A stretch of 64,000 nt of DNA from Dryomyza anilis (Eukaryota; Arthropoda; Insecta; Diptera; Dryomyzidae): assembly GCA_951804985.1 (NCBI GenBank), contig OX638130.1, forward strand, positions 105,722,040 to 105,786,039, written 5' to 3'. Both the position numbers and the translations under genes were made by a program. Shown one piece after another: positions 35,001 through 46,645 of the stretch; the stretch's first letter is position 1; every line of letters begins with the position of its first letter. The notes beneath the pieces were generated by a model. The model was not told where the DNA came from. It saw nothing but the letters and a program-made list of their open reading frames with translations, and ran no database searches.

Positions 35001-38000
35001 GGGACAGACCAGTTTTTGACTAGTTTTACTGGCAGTGATCGAATCCTCTACAAAATCCTACCAGTAACTTACCTGTTTTTTAATAGTTTTACTATCAGGG
35101 ATCTAGTGTTAAAATCCCTATCAGTAACCGAGAAGTTTTTGACTAGTTTTACTGGGGACAGATCAGTTTTTGATTAGTTGTATTGGCAGCGATCTAATCC
35201 TTCACAAAATCCTACCAGTAACCTACCTGTTTTTGACTAGTTTTACTAGCAGGGATCTACTGTTCAAAACCCTACCAGTAACCGAGAAGTTTTTGACTAG
35301 TTTTACTGGGGACAGACCAGTTTTTGACTAGTTTTACTGGCAGCGATCTAATCCTTCACAAAATCCTACCTGTTTTTGACTAGTTTTACTAGCAGGGATC
35401 TACTGTTCAAAACCCTACCAGTAACCGAGAAGTTTTTGACTAGTTTTACTGGGGACAGACCAGTTTTGACTAGTTTTACTGGCAGCGATCTAATCCTCTA
35501 CAAATTCCTAGCAGTAACCTACATCTTTTGGACTAGTTTTAATGGCGGAGAACTACTTTTTAATTCCCTACTAGTAACCGATATGTTTTTGACTAGTTTT
35601 ACTGGCAGCGATCTAATACTCTTCAAATTCCTACCAGAAACCTACCAGTTTTTGACTAGTTTTACTTTTTAATTCCCTAATAGTAACCGACATTGTTTTG
35701 ACTAGTTTTTACTGGCGAGTATATACTCTTCAAATTCATACGAGAAACTTAGCAGCATTTGGATTGCCTTGTAAATTTTTGCTTGGGATTTTTGTTGACT
35801 TTAAAATCAGATTTTCTATGTGTAAAAAAAAACTTAACTTGGTTTTGTTCAAAGTATTTTATTGTTTTGGCACATGGTGATTTTTATTTTATAGTCATAC
35901 AGTTCGAGTACTATATAATACCCGACGAAATCGCCATCTATGAGACCTTTTGTCCGGGCGCAGTCGTAGGCATCTGGGCGTATACGTTGACCAAGACGTG
36001 GCATTGTCTTTGGGCGGCCACAACGCAACGTGCGAATACGCAGGAGACAGCGCAAAGGTTTTCGCCGCCGCTCAAGAAACTGCTGATGCCAACAAAGTAA
36101 TTATTTTCTGTATTAAATATTTATTATTATTTAAATATTTTTTTTTAATTTGATTTTTATTTTTTTTATTTTCATTTTATTTTTCTTTTTATTTTTTTTT
36201 ATTTTTTTTTTTATTTTATTTTTATTATTATTTTTTTGTTTGTTCTCATAGAAACTTTTTTTAATTAAATAATTTGTTTTATGAGCTCAATGTCCAATTA
36301 ATTTAAAATTTTACTATCTTGTCGAAAGCCTGAGTCTTCAAACGGTGCAGTGACAAAGTATTCGTGAAAATTGTAAAGTTTTTTTTTCAAAATTAAATGT
36401 AAAAATAAATGAATGTTTTAAATTTCTAGTCCCTGATAGCTTTCGACGAAGATCGAAATATTGGACAAAATAATAAAAATATAATATACAGATAAGAATA
36501 TTTTTAATTGGATTTCGAGCATTTAAATCAGATAATTTAGTATTTTTTTAGAGGTTGAATTTTTTTTTTGTTCGTTTTTAAAAGAACTTTTGGTTATAGT
36601 TTATACAATTTTTATTTGTATTATTTGATTTTTAGTTTAATTTAAACTGGTTTTTAATTTTGTTTATTTTTTATATCGATATTTCTTAATTTTATTTTTT
36701 ATCCAACTCACAGAACCATAAGACTGGAATTTAACCACACACATTTGCACTATTTTAATGAAATTGATGCTGTGATGGTGCGCGGCAAGTGCGTCAATCA
36801 TAGCACAACAGAAAACATACTTAACTATTTTGAGCGACAACGCAAGGGTTTGTTTGTTTGTTATATCTGTTAAATATTATTTAAATTTTAATTTTTGATT
36901 GATACTTTTTAGGCACCATAGTACGAAAATTGGAAGATATGCAGTTTCGTCTCAACTTTAAGGACAACTACGAGCATCGATTGCGCGATTTTCTAGAACA
37001 TGATCTGGACAAATTTATTGCAGAGACGACATCGACCAATAGTTCACAGCTGCAACAAGTGCCTGATGTGACGGCAACCAAAAGACCGCGTTCGCCTGAG
37101 GCTGGTTTGAAGGATATGCCGGTATTTATAACATTATGTTGTTGCTATATATTGAGTGATGTATGATAATAATGTCGTGAAAAAAAAATTTCAAAGAACG
37201 ACATCATATCGACGTTTCTTACGAAAACTAACACGTTTCAATTTGCACATAAAAAAAAGGTTTCACTAAAACAAGCTTAAGTTTATATTAGCCACGAAAA
37301 GAAGCATTCAATTATTTTAGTCACGAAAAGAATTTCATTTTCTCCACGAATAGAAGCATAACTTAATCTTTCCTACGAATAAAAACACATTTATATTTTC
37401 TCTACGAACAAAAGCACATTTTAAAATTCACCACGAATAAAAGCATATTTTTTACATTATTTAAGCAAGTTTTTTACAACGTATATTTTTTTAATTTAAT
37501 TCATTTTATTTAATTAGTTAGATTTATTTATTTAAATATTAACCGTAGCTTGTTTGCAGTTTGAAATTTTGCTGAATATCTTTGGCTATCTGGATCTAAT
37601 TTCACTGTTTCGCGTTGGTGAAGTTTCACGCTTTTGTTATGACGTCTCAACGCATCCGTTGCTGTACAGCGATCTCAATCTGAAGCCTTACTGGCATCTG
37701 GCGAGCACCGAACTATTGTGCACACTTGCAAAACGTGCCACTGCACTGAAGCAGCTCGACTTGTCCTGGTGCGGCCTCTTTAATTCGATTTCAGCAACGG
37801 AATTTAAAAAGTCTCTAATTGTTTTTACGTGAATCAAGGCAGTTTATAAGTATTTTGTTTTTGATTATTTACAACAGGTTCATGCAACAACGTGGTGATA
37901 ATTTAACGCATTTGCGCTTGAATTCTTGTAAATTTCTAAATGCAACCTGCATCGAGACGTTGGGCATAGTCTGTGATAATCTAAGAGGTGCGTTAATATT

Positions 38001-39947
38001 TTGTTATATTTTATTTTTAAAGAATTTATTTTTGTATTTTTATATAAATTTGCGAATTTTTCTTTCATTTTATTTTACTTTATCCTAAGCAATAACTTAC
38101 TAGGCAGCTCTGTTAAGTTTCTCGTAGGAATTTGAAGAATATGTACTCGTACAAACTGTCGTAACCCTTTCGGTTACTGGTAGGGAGGGATTAAAAGAGT
38201 ATATCCCCGCCAGTAAAACTAGCCAGAAACTGTTAGGTTACTGGTAGGAATATATTAAATAGTTTTAATGGCAAGGATTTACTCTTCCTGCCATTAAAAC
38301 TAGCCAAAAACTGTTAGGTTACTAGTAGAGATTTAAAGGGTAGATCCTGCCAGTAAAACTAGTCAAAAACTGGTCGGTTACTGGTACGGTTTTACTGGCT
38401 AGCTTCTGGTCGGAAAGTGCCTGACATCGCTTGCGGGTTACATGGCAAGTGACTAGTAAAACTGGCTGTATACTGGTAGGAAACAGGTAGGAATTGTTGC
38501 TTGGGTGGTGCAATACAGGTTGGTTACTGGTAGGAATTGCGATATTTCATTTTTTTATTATATTTTATTTTCATTAGTTATTTTAAATGTTTTTTTTTAA
38601 TTTGTTCTCTAAATGGTTCCAAAGAGGAACAATTTAGAGAAGAAGTTAAAGAAACTATATAATTTCATACTTTTTTATATTATATATTATTTTTTTATTT
38701 TTTGTGTTTTAATACTAAATTGTATTTTATATTTATTATATTCATAATTGTATACAATTTTAATAAGTTGCAATTTATTTCAAATATTTGTTTAAACCTT
38801 TTTAAATTTCAAACTATTTATTTCTGATATTACTAAAAAAAAAAAATTTAATTTTTTTACAGAACTCTCCCTGCGTAATTGTTCCACCGATCGTCCCATC
38901 ATCAATTTCTCTTGCTTAGGTAATCTTAAGAACCTCGAGCGGCTCGATTTGTTTCGCACCGTCATAGAGCCTGACCTGCTGCTCATAATGTTGGAAAGCA
39001 ACCGCAAATTAAAACATTTGAATTTAGGTATTTATAGACTGACTTAAAGATCTTTAAAAATTGCCAATTTTTGAATTATTCCAAAAATATAGCTTTTTGC
39101 GGCGTCAACATGGACGAGGTGACGCAGCATATTGCGCGTTACAATCCACTACTGATCTCATTGGACATGTGGAAATCGCATTTTCTCTCGGCCGTTGGTG
39201 TGCAGGCTCTTTCGAATTGTCATGATCTGGAAGAGGTGGATTTTGGCTGGTGGTTCGTTCGTATAACGCATTCCAAATGTATTGTCAATATTTAATATGT
39301 AACTCTGCAGTTTACGCGAAGCTTCACTCGGCGATAGTCTCATACAATTGCTGAGTAATTGCAGCAAACTGAAGAAGCTGTTTTTGGCCGCTGTGCGTGG
39401 TATGACGGAGCGCGATGTAGAGCATATTGCGCAGCTGTGCGTAAATCTAGAGCAATTGGACTTGATGGGCGTGCTGGGCATTTCCACCGAACGTTATGTT
39501 GAGTAGGTCATATTTTGTTATATTTTTTTCTATAAATTTTATACTTTATTAGTTCAAGTTTTTGAATTATTTTACCAATCATTAAGTATGTTTTTTTTTT
39601 AATTTTTTGATTTTAATTCATTTATTATATTTACAGCATTTTGGTGAATTGTAAAAAATTAAAATTACTTGATTTAAGTTTTTGCGACAATATCGATGAT
39701 AATTTGGTGAGTATTGCTTTTAACATTCATTTGAAAATCAAATTTACTACAAAACAGTTCATCAATAATAAATAATAAGTGCAAAAGATATATGGCATTC
39801 GACAAATTATGTTTGTATTCATCTTTAAAGTTCGATTAAAAAAATATATTAAATTTTAACCATTTTTTTTTTTAGATTTCCCTATGGACGCGACGTTTTA
39901 ATGTGAATATAAAACATAATTATATGCCTGTGGATTTTAGATATTAA
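32090..39947 (+). CDS. Fbxl4: Fbxl4, F-box and leucine-rich repeat protein 4 (complete, 12 coding exons)
   Basis: Coding exons: 32,090-32,356; 32,911-33,004; 35,895-36,096; 36,714-36,847; 36,913-37,121; 37,560-37,810; 37,878-37,987; 38,863-39,027; 39,093-39,252; 39,311-39,502; 39,637-39,706; 39,876-39,947. All junctions are GT-AG and keep phase, giving 641 residues against 621 in human FBXL4. Matches run in order: VLDFSSQYGSDFSISYT and RTYGDWWSQ (residues ~60-100), YETFCPGAVVGIWAYT, PTKTIRLEFNHTHLHYF, the F-box DMPFEILLNIFGYL (from ~residue 301), LNLKPYW, then leucine-rich repeats such as LKQLDLSWCG and LKLLDLSFCDNIDD. The family is a substrate receptor of SCF (Skp1-cullin-F-box) ubiquitin ligase; human FBXL4 sits at mitochondria and limits mitophagy by turning over BNIP3/NIX. 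Donors after exons 4 (GTTTGT) and 9 (GTTCGT) are weak. The start is the first in-frame ATG; an N-terminal extension is possible. Confidence 0.93.
32450..32720. mobile_element. CGGTTT-rich repeat fragment in Fbxl4 intron
   Basis: Between coding exons 1 and 2. It starts 'gtcagagattaaaacc' like the end of the element at 52,478 and contains gttataaacagtttttgatc and taaaacggttttcaag. A diverged, shortened copy. Confidence 0.45.
33139..33612. mobile_element. MITE-B copy 2, split by a MITE-A insertion
   Basis: The left end has cttcgttgtagaacgaaaag and the right end has only tgacgatatatt. The internal parts (attgatatttcaactttaaa, aaactcgaaaattaagtttt) match copy 3 at 61,393-61,656, read in the opposite orientation. 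Removing the inner 33,327-33,552 element with one TA restores a continuous MITE-B, so MITE-B was there first. Confidence 0.8.
33327..33552 (-). mobile_element. MITE-A copy 1 (226 bp), mariner deletion derivative
   Basis: Ends aagggtttttcaa / ttgaaaaaccctt are perfect inverses and are flanked by TA on both sides, the mariner-type target duplication. On the minus strand it still encodes RYTSQKRVEIMKIYYRNSN, the start of a mariner transposase. It is therefore a shrunken transposon rather than an unrelated short element. Inserted inside MITE-B in Fbxl4. Confidence 0.85.
34320..35750 (+). repeat. Minisatellite array in Fbxl4 (between coding exons 2 and 3)
   Basis: The core modules gtttttgactagttttact and ctaccagtaaccgagaag recur more than ten times. 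They alternate with gacagaccag, ggcagcgatctaatcc and agcagggatctactgttc to form a unit of about 150 bp made of three modules. The array is preceded by a distinct head (ctagtcacttg ... cagcgatggcac). A SINE interrupts it at about 34,500-34,806. Module order decays towards the right end. Confidence 0.9.
34500..34806 (-). mobile_element. tRNA-derived SINE, copy 4, inside the minisatellite
   Basis: Nearly full length on the minus strand with box B ggttcaagcc. The first bases of the tRNA-like head are missing (ends gtagctcagtgg). The flanks repeat ctaccagtaa, which is either the target duplication or simply the minisatellite module on both sides. Confidence 0.88.
36097..36713. other. Fbxl4 intron between coding exons 3 and 4
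   Basis: T-rich intron with a long ATTTTT low-complexity tract at 36,125-36,240. Nothing else was recognised. Confidence 0.6.
38105..38545 (-). repeat. Second copy of the minisatellite-bearing element, opposite orientation (between coding exons 7 and 8)
   Basis: Reads as the reverse complement of the array at 34,320-35,750: ccagtaaaactagtcaaaaa, cggttactggtaggga and gggtagatcctgccag recur about four times. Even the non-repeated head is shared (tgacatcgcttgcggg ... catggcaagtgactag). This is therefore a mobile element with an internal tandem array rather than a chance local expansion. Confidence 0.85.
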
Positions 39948-39949
39948 TA

Positions 39950-39992
39950 AATAAAATGTTATATTTTTAAATGTGCTGCGTTGTTAAATAAA
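39950..39992 (+). terminator. Fbxl4 polyadenylation signals
   Basis: AATAAA occurs at 39,950-39,955, two bases after the stop codon, and at 39,987-39,992. The second is better placed for a short 3' UTR ending near 40,005-40,020. Confidence 0.65.
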
Positions 39993-40139
39993 AATATATT
40001 TGAAAAGAGAAAATTAAAATAAAGATATTTATATATACAAATTTGTAATGCGCTAAATTCGTGTTTGAAAAACCAAGTTCAAAATTCTTTTACATTAATT
40101 TAAAGTTTTTAATTAATAATACATTATTTAGTTGCACAG

Positions 40140-40660
40140 TGTTACGGAATTTTCACAAATTCGCTGGCACCTGTTCGCTGCAAAAACCCTGAACCCTGCG
40201 TGTATCGAAATTTCACAGGCTGTCAAATTTGCAACCTGTCACATTGAGCAACCCTGGCATTGAGACTACAAAGTAAATTCGCCGCATTTTTCTTTTGTCA
40301 ATTGCGCATCCTCTTTGTGCTCTCATTTGCATTTTTTGTCACAATTTTCAGTCGCGCGATTAGTTGGAAGTTTTGCGGAATCGAAAAACATAAAATTCTT
40401 TCGGCAAAGCTGGGCAACAACAATTAATCGATTAAAAGTATATTGTGTCAACGTGTGTAGTTTTGTGTGAAGATTTGTGTGAAAAAAATGCACAAATAAA
40501 TGTAAAAAAACACCAAAAATAAAACTAAACTAATTGTGAATTCAGAGAAATCATCGAAGATCATCAACGAAAGCCTTTAAAGCAAAACGTTGGACATTGA
40601 AACAAGTAATTGTGGATTAAATAAAAAAAAACCAATGAAAAACAACAAATACAGGTGATA
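40140..40660 (+). promoter_or_regulatory. Candidate promoter and noncoding first exon, probably of Ubr3
   Basis: Starts within about 150 bp of the end of Fbxl4. It contains three AACCCTG words (aaaaccctgaaccctgcg, gcaaccctggc) and an initiator-like TTTTCAGTCGCG near 40,347. A CAA/AAA-rich leader without a long frame follows, and a possible donor ACAG|GTGATA near 40,653. Orientation and position fit a distant first exon for the Ubr3 coding exon at 47.5 kb, but another gene cannot be excluded. Confidence 0.4.
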
Positions 40661-41311
40661 AAACATGGCGAAAAAGGCCGCGCGGGTTGCTGTGTTGAAA
40701 AATGGAAAAAAGTAGTTTTCGGGTTGTATAAAAAGTTACCCGTTGAATTGTCGAATCGTGTTTGCAAATAAAAATGCCAATTAAAATGGCGCAAATATTA
40801 GAAATGAAAAAGTACTACGATATAATGAAACGGACCCTTTGAAATGTTCTAAAATCTTTAGTGTTAATCAGGTTTTATGTTTACAAATATATATTTTATA
40901 ATACAATAATTTTCAAAACAGCCATTAGTTGGCTACGCAGGTATTTTGGTTCAGTTATACGTTGTAGATTATTTCAACAATAAAGGCTGAAGTTTTTATC
41001 GATTTCTATGGCACTTCAGTTGTCCTATTCTAACAGTTGATGCACTTAATAATGTCCATAGTGCAAAAACTGCCAGAATAGTTGTTGCTCTGAATCTCTA
41101 GTTTTTGCTTTCGTTTTTAATTCAATTTTTACGTAATTTTGGTGAATTTAAAAAAATTACATAGTTTTATTTGTTTTGAGCAGAATAAAAAGATATATAT
41201 TAATAAAGCTCGCAATTCTGAATAACTTTTTGTTCTTCGTCCTTGCTCATATGCAGAAACAAACCAAATGGCGGAATGAAAAGTCAATGTATTATATTCA
41301 CAAATACATAT

Positions 41312-41350
41312 TAAGGGTGTGTGCAAATTCGACTAAATTCCTCACTAAAC
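41312..41350. mobile_element. Single end of the GGGTGTG MITE family
   Basis: ttaagggtgtgtgcaaattc followed by gactaaattcctcactaaac matches one terminus of the element at 26,671-26,912. The partner end is not found nearby. Confidence 0.5.
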
Positions 41351-41429
41351 TAAGTACCGCCACGCAAGTACATAGTTTTTGCGGTAACAACTTTAAATTT
41401 TTGATAACGATTATTAAAGAATCGTAATC

Positions 41430-41650
41430 AAAAATTTTGAGTACGATTCTTAGTAGTCGTAATCAAAAATTTTGATTACGACAATCAAAAAGTAATTTGA
41501 TTCTTAGTTCATTTTTGATTATTTTCACGTCTACTTTAAAATAATCAAAAACTAGTAATCCGACTACTTTTTCTTTGATTATTTGAAAATAATCAAAAAA
41601 AGTAATCCGACTATTTTTTTTTGTTTATTTCTATTTTTGTTAGATTATTT
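41430..41650. repeat. AATCAAAAA/TTTTTGATT palindromic simple sequence
   Basis: Repeated words in both orientations (gtaatcaaaaattttgatta, gattattttc, aaaataatcaaaaa) make overlapping short hairpins. No coding potential. Confidence 0.5.
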
Positions 41651-41799
41651 TTCGATTATTTGATATAAGAGGTATATTATTTAAATTTTGTTCAACATCA
41701 ATAATATAAAAACAAAACTTTACTAAAAATGGTTGTAATAGGCTTACTTTGACGTCTGTCTGCCAAAAAACATGGCATATAAAGTGCTATAATATGTGA

Positions 41800-42480
41800 T
41801 TAATTTGGTCTCTATGAAAAGAGGAAGAGCAAGGTATACTATATGTCTATAATGGTCATCATCATATCTCGCATAGTACCGGAGTTATGACCAATGATAT
41901 GTCGAATTTATATGGTAGGCGTTGTAATATACCGATCACAATTTAATTTTGTATAATTATTGTTCTTAAAAAAAAATTAAAACAAAAAATTTCATCTCGA
42001 TATCTCATATAGAAATGGAGTTATGGCTAATGAAATGTTATGTTTATATGACAGGTAGGCGTGGCAGTTCACTGAACTATACCATACTTCGAAATAATAT
42101 TACCACATATAAAAGACGAATACAAGCAAAATTTCATGACTTTAACTCATATAATACCAAAGATTTAGCACTTTAATGTAAAATTTATATGACAGGTAGG
42201 CGTGGTAGTTGGTCGTTCGCAACAATTTTCAGTGGTCCATTTTTTTTTATATTACATGATGTTGGACAAAATTTCAATAATATACCTCTTATATCTTCAG
42301 AGTTATAGCGTGTTTACTATAAATATTGTATGGCAGCTAGGCGTGGTAGTTGACAACAACTGCCCATTTTTTGTAACACGGTTTGTACTTAAGACATTTG
42401 AGTATATACCACTTTTTATTGATGTATCTCAAACCAATCCGAAATTATGGCGATTTATATAGTAAAAAACAGGATTTTCA
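41800..42480 (+). repeat. Degenerate tandem repeat, ~130-145 bp unit
   Basis: The word ggtaggcgtggtagtt or a variant occurs near 41,920, 42,050, 42,190 and 42,330. Each time it is preceded by similar text about an (a)tatctca...ggagttatg stretch. The units are strongly diverged. A further related word (gaagtaggcgtggcat) lies at 42,935. Confidence 0.5.
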
Positions 42481-42499
42481 AGGTTAAGAAAAAATAGAA

Positions 42500-43600
42500 G
42501 AAAAATTCTTACCACTCCAAATCAAAGTTCAATGTCATGATTTTATGTAAATTTTTTCAGAATTTTAAACAGGCAGTATTTGAATGCTGTGGATCAAAAC
42601 AAGAAAAATCGTGTTCTTAGAGTTTGCAAAGGGGGTGCGATAGAAAACTGAAAAATTAAATATAAACTTCATTGACCAACAATAACAACATATTAAAATA
42701 TGAAGCAAATCGGAGGGGTAAGGGTCAAACTTCGGCGAATTGACGTGGAATATATAAAAAACGTACTTTTAGAAAAAAGAGTATGGCAAAAATTTGAATT
42801 TGAGCACCCTTTTTTCAAGGATGCAGAAAATATGACCCTCGTTACCACCATGACCTAAAAATTCAGTCTTCAGTGGCGTGGCAAGACATCCGCCCACTAT
42901 TTGGAATTATTCTTGACCTAACTCTTAGGAACCTGAAGTAGGCGTGGCATGCTTTTACATTTTTTGAAAAACTTGGTTTTGAAAATAAATTTCTTAAGCA
43001 AATTTGTCCTTTGAAATACACATGAAAAACTAGTATTAAATAAACTCCATCTTTTTATTGATTTTTGTATGGTTCTATTTTACTAATCTATTTTACCCCC
43101 CCCCCCCGAACGACACAATTTTATTAATACCCACTTTCTGTAACGATGAAACGAAAAGTTGACGTCAAAATCTCGTCACACAAATTTTTATTTTATGTTA
43201 CTTGACCATTTATTTAAAATTACGCCATTTTCGTTTCGAAATAACGAAAGAGGCAGTATAGTTTTTGTTTTACGTGGCAATTTTTATTACTGGGGTAACC
43301 GATAATCTGCAGTTTTACCCAAAATTCATTATAATTGTTGATGCTTGACAATAATTACAATTTTCAATTTAATAAATTTGAGTAAACAATAAATGAGAGC
43401 TAAAAAAAGTTTATTACTAAAATACATTCATTGCGTTATTGTAATCAGACATTTAAACAAAAATAAATACATCCAAAAAATTAATAAAAATAAGAGCACA
43501 ATTTCAATTAAATAATTCTGTTTATACAAACTCAAGTCGAACGACACTTTCCAATACTTTTTAAAAATAAAGTACTTTTTACAAATTCGCACACTTACAA
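42500..43600. other. Noncoding DNA with a family F remnant
   Basis: The part 43,127-43,270 carries cccactttctgtaacgatga and ttttcgtttcgaaataacga, a diverged inverse copy of the family F ends. A run of ten C residues lies at 43,098-43,107. No gene was seen. Confidence 0.4.
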
Positions 43601-44460
43601 CCCTGCTGCAGGTAAATCGTCGACGTCTCGAATTCGCCGCAAAATCCGAAGAAGCACGATTGAATGACAATTCACAATTCCGTTTCTGCTCGTCGTCGTT
43701 GACGTCCGTCGTTCTTGAACTGCGTTGTGTATTTTTTTTTGTGTAAATTATATTTTAATTTTATAAAATAATTAAGTGACTAATATTATCTCTAAATAAA
43801 GGAAAACAAAATTGTAATAAAAGTCGCGCGTGCGTTCAATCTGTGCTAAACTGGTGACAATTAAATCAAGAAAAATAAACGTGTTATTGAAAGAATTTTT
43901 TTTTGCTAAATTTGGAATTAAAAAAAAAAAGTGTTTTTAAAGAGCAGCAGCAGACACAAAAGAAGCGAAGAACTTACGAATGAACGTGTGAAGTGAGAGA
44001 ATTGACGTTAACACACACACAAACCAACAAAAACAAAAAAAAATATATTTGTGGCAGCCCAAGAAGCAGCCAAGAAACGGGCAAAAATACAAAAAAAAAG
44101 AAACGAAGAAGAGCCCAACGAAAACCAAATCAAAAAGTGCAAAAAATCATAATCAATTTCAGTGAAATTCTAGTGGCACTGCTTCTGAAAGAAAAAAAAA
44201 AAGGAAAATTTCGATCAAAAAACAATTGAAGCATAAAGCAAATTTATTAAATTCATTTAAAATCAAAGTTAATTGCAACGAAAAACAACAAGAACAAAAC
44301 GTGAATATTACGCATCTCGCGTAGATTACATCGTCGATTTCATTGTCGACGTCGCTGTTATTGCTGTCGTCACTGCTGTTGCTGTGCAGCGGGCGGAGGT
44401 CATTGCCAAGTGAAGACGTCGTCCTTTCGCGTTGCATATTCGATAAAGTCCTTTAGAGAT
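43600..44460 (+). promoter_or_regulatory. Second promoter/5'UTR-like stretch upstream of Ubr3
   Basis: A GC-richer start (gtcgtcgttgacgtccgtcg, aagtcgcgcgtgcgttcaat) is followed by a long purine/AAC-rich leader typical of fly 5' UTRs, with many in-frame stops. It ends in a GC-rich part (gtgcagcgggcggaggtc). No clear donor was pinned down. It may be an alternative first exon of Ubr3, lying 3 kb upstream of its coding exon. Confidence 0.4.
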
Positions 44461-44869
44461 CAGAGATTGTTTTTTATTTATTTTCGTTACTACTTCTATA
44501 TCCCAATTTAACTACAAATCTGTGGAATTATAAAAATATTTTTATTTTGTTTATACATTTTTGGGTCTTTCTTTTATTTTATTTTTTAAATCTTCTTTAA
44601 TTAAATCCTTTTATTAAATATTCTGTTCGTCAATTTGTACCTTTCCATCTGGTGCATCCATTAATGCTCGAGTTTAGAATTATTTATCAATTTAGAATTT
44701 ACTTATCGTCCGAAATGAAAAACATTTTATCAAAACAAATCTCTTATTTCTGACAAAGTCACGGTCAAGTCCTACTCTGAAATAATGAAAAACCGACAGT
44801 AACACATATGGATATAGTATATTCAAATGAAAGCTAGTGGTCTACATCATTAACAAATTTAATTCAGAA

Positions 44870-45435
44870 AAAATCAATTGATATTCGATAGACACCAATT
44901 TTAATTCAAAATGAAATTGAAAAGATCAATTTTAATTCAGAAATTCCATTTGAAATTCAAAATGTTATAATTGATATTCAGAAATTTCATTTGAAATTCA
45001 AAAGACTTCTATTGAAACCCAGAAATTCAATTTAAAAAATAACTGTATCATTTGAAATTCAGACAATCCATTTGAAATTCAAAGGACATCAATTGCAATT
45101 CAGAAATTTTATTTGAAATTCAAAAGACATAGATTTTAATTCAGAAATATCATTTGTATATCATAAAATAATAATTGAGATTCAGAAATTTCATTTAAAA
45201 TTCAAAAGAGCTATTAAAATTCAGAAATTCAATTTAAAAATCAAGACATTTATTTGAAATTCGGACAATTCATCATCGGGACATCAATTGTAATTCAGAA
45301 ATTCTATTTAAAATTCAATTGTAATTCATAACATTCCATTTGGAATTGAGAAAATATCATTTGATATTCAAAATATTCCCTTTGAAATTCAGTACATTTT
45401 ATTTGATATTCAGGACGTTCCATTTTAAGTAAAAA
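44870..45435. repeat. Minisatellite with ATTCAGAAATTTCATTTGAA units
   Basis: Words attcagaaatttcatttgaa, attcaaaagacatcaattg and variants recur about fourteen times at a spacing of roughly 35-45 bp. They are degenerate, with T/A substitutions and small indels. Tandem array in noncoding DNA upstream of the Ubr3 exon. Confidence 0.8.
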
Positions 45436-46319
45436 AAAACTTTTCATTTAATTTTAGATATTGTTATTTAATATTTAGAATTTTTTTATTTGAATAAATG
45501 GGTCGTGGAGGTTTTTCGAAATTGAGAAACCATTTACTTGACACATTAATGATATTTAAAATGAAGCCAAATCTATGGAATCATTACACAGATATCTATT
45601 CCAATGCAACGAATTATTTTAGTTTTTGTACTTATGAAAATTTGAAAAATATACATTCAGTGCTTAATATAATAGAAACCATAACTCTACTTCTATGACA
45701 ATTTCTACTGCTTTGACGTGCTTAATATTTTTCCCAAAGACATTATGATACATTTATTAATACTTCATATAAATTTGGCCAATTAACTGCAGAGATTTTT
45801 GAAAATCCTTAATATTGATGGTTTAAGGACAAGATAGAAAATTAAAATGTACTACAGAAAAGATCCTTAGGTGAATGCCTACATTTGGTTTTCAGTCAAG
45901 AAATCCATATCTAATACCGTTTTCCAGAAATGTTACTATGAATATTAAGGATTTACCAGATATTTGGGGGTCAATACCTCGAAATCCTGAAGCGATAGAA
46001 CATAATTTTATAGTATGATAAAATGTTGGACACATTCAGGATATTAAAAATAAAGCCAAATCCTTGGCACAGCTAAAAGATCATTCGATTTTAAGCTACT
46101 AAAATCTTTAGCTTTTTGCAGTTTCACATAAAATAAAAAAAATAGTTTACAATGCTCAGTATTAGAGAAACTATAGCTCGTACGGCTTTGATCTATTTGG
46201 CAATTTTTTATGTTTGTTTATGCTGAATATTTTTTCCATGGACAATATTATATTAGTCGAGTATGTAGATTGATCCTTTGAAAATCATTAATATGGGTAT
46301 TAAAAGGACGATATAGAAA
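45436..46319. other. Noncoding DNA
   Basis: No repeats or exons recognised. An open frame at 45,498-45,698 lacks similarity and splice sites. Confidence 0.35.
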
Positions 46320-46333
46320 TGAAGCCTTGGATA

Positions 46334-46645
46334 TATATAGTTTTAGCGCTACAGTCCTGTATAGAACTTCGGCCGAGCTCTCTCACCATTTTGAGCTGTG
46401 CGTGTTATATTTGTACTCAGAGTGGTGGGACCTACAGTTTTTTGCCGAATCCGAACGGCGGGTGAGAGCTTTTTCATAGGCAATGGTTTTACTCACGTAG
46501 GTTTGCCATTTACTGACGAGAGGTAGCGCGGTATAGAAAAATGTTTCTATGAAAATATGTTGTTAGCCCCAGTCCAGGCTTGAACCAGGCTTGGACCTTT
46601 CGGCTCGCAGTCCAACGCACTAACCACTGAGCTACCGCGGCTACT
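46334..46645 (-). mobile_element. tRNA-derived SINE, copy 5, with 14-bp target duplication
   Basis: Minus-strand copy complete from gccgcggtagctcagtgg to the tail. tgaagccttggata stands at 46,320-46,333 and again at 46,646-46,659, a clean 14-bp target-site duplication that fixes both boundaries. A short internal duplication (ccaggcttg) lies near the B box. Confidence 0.93.
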
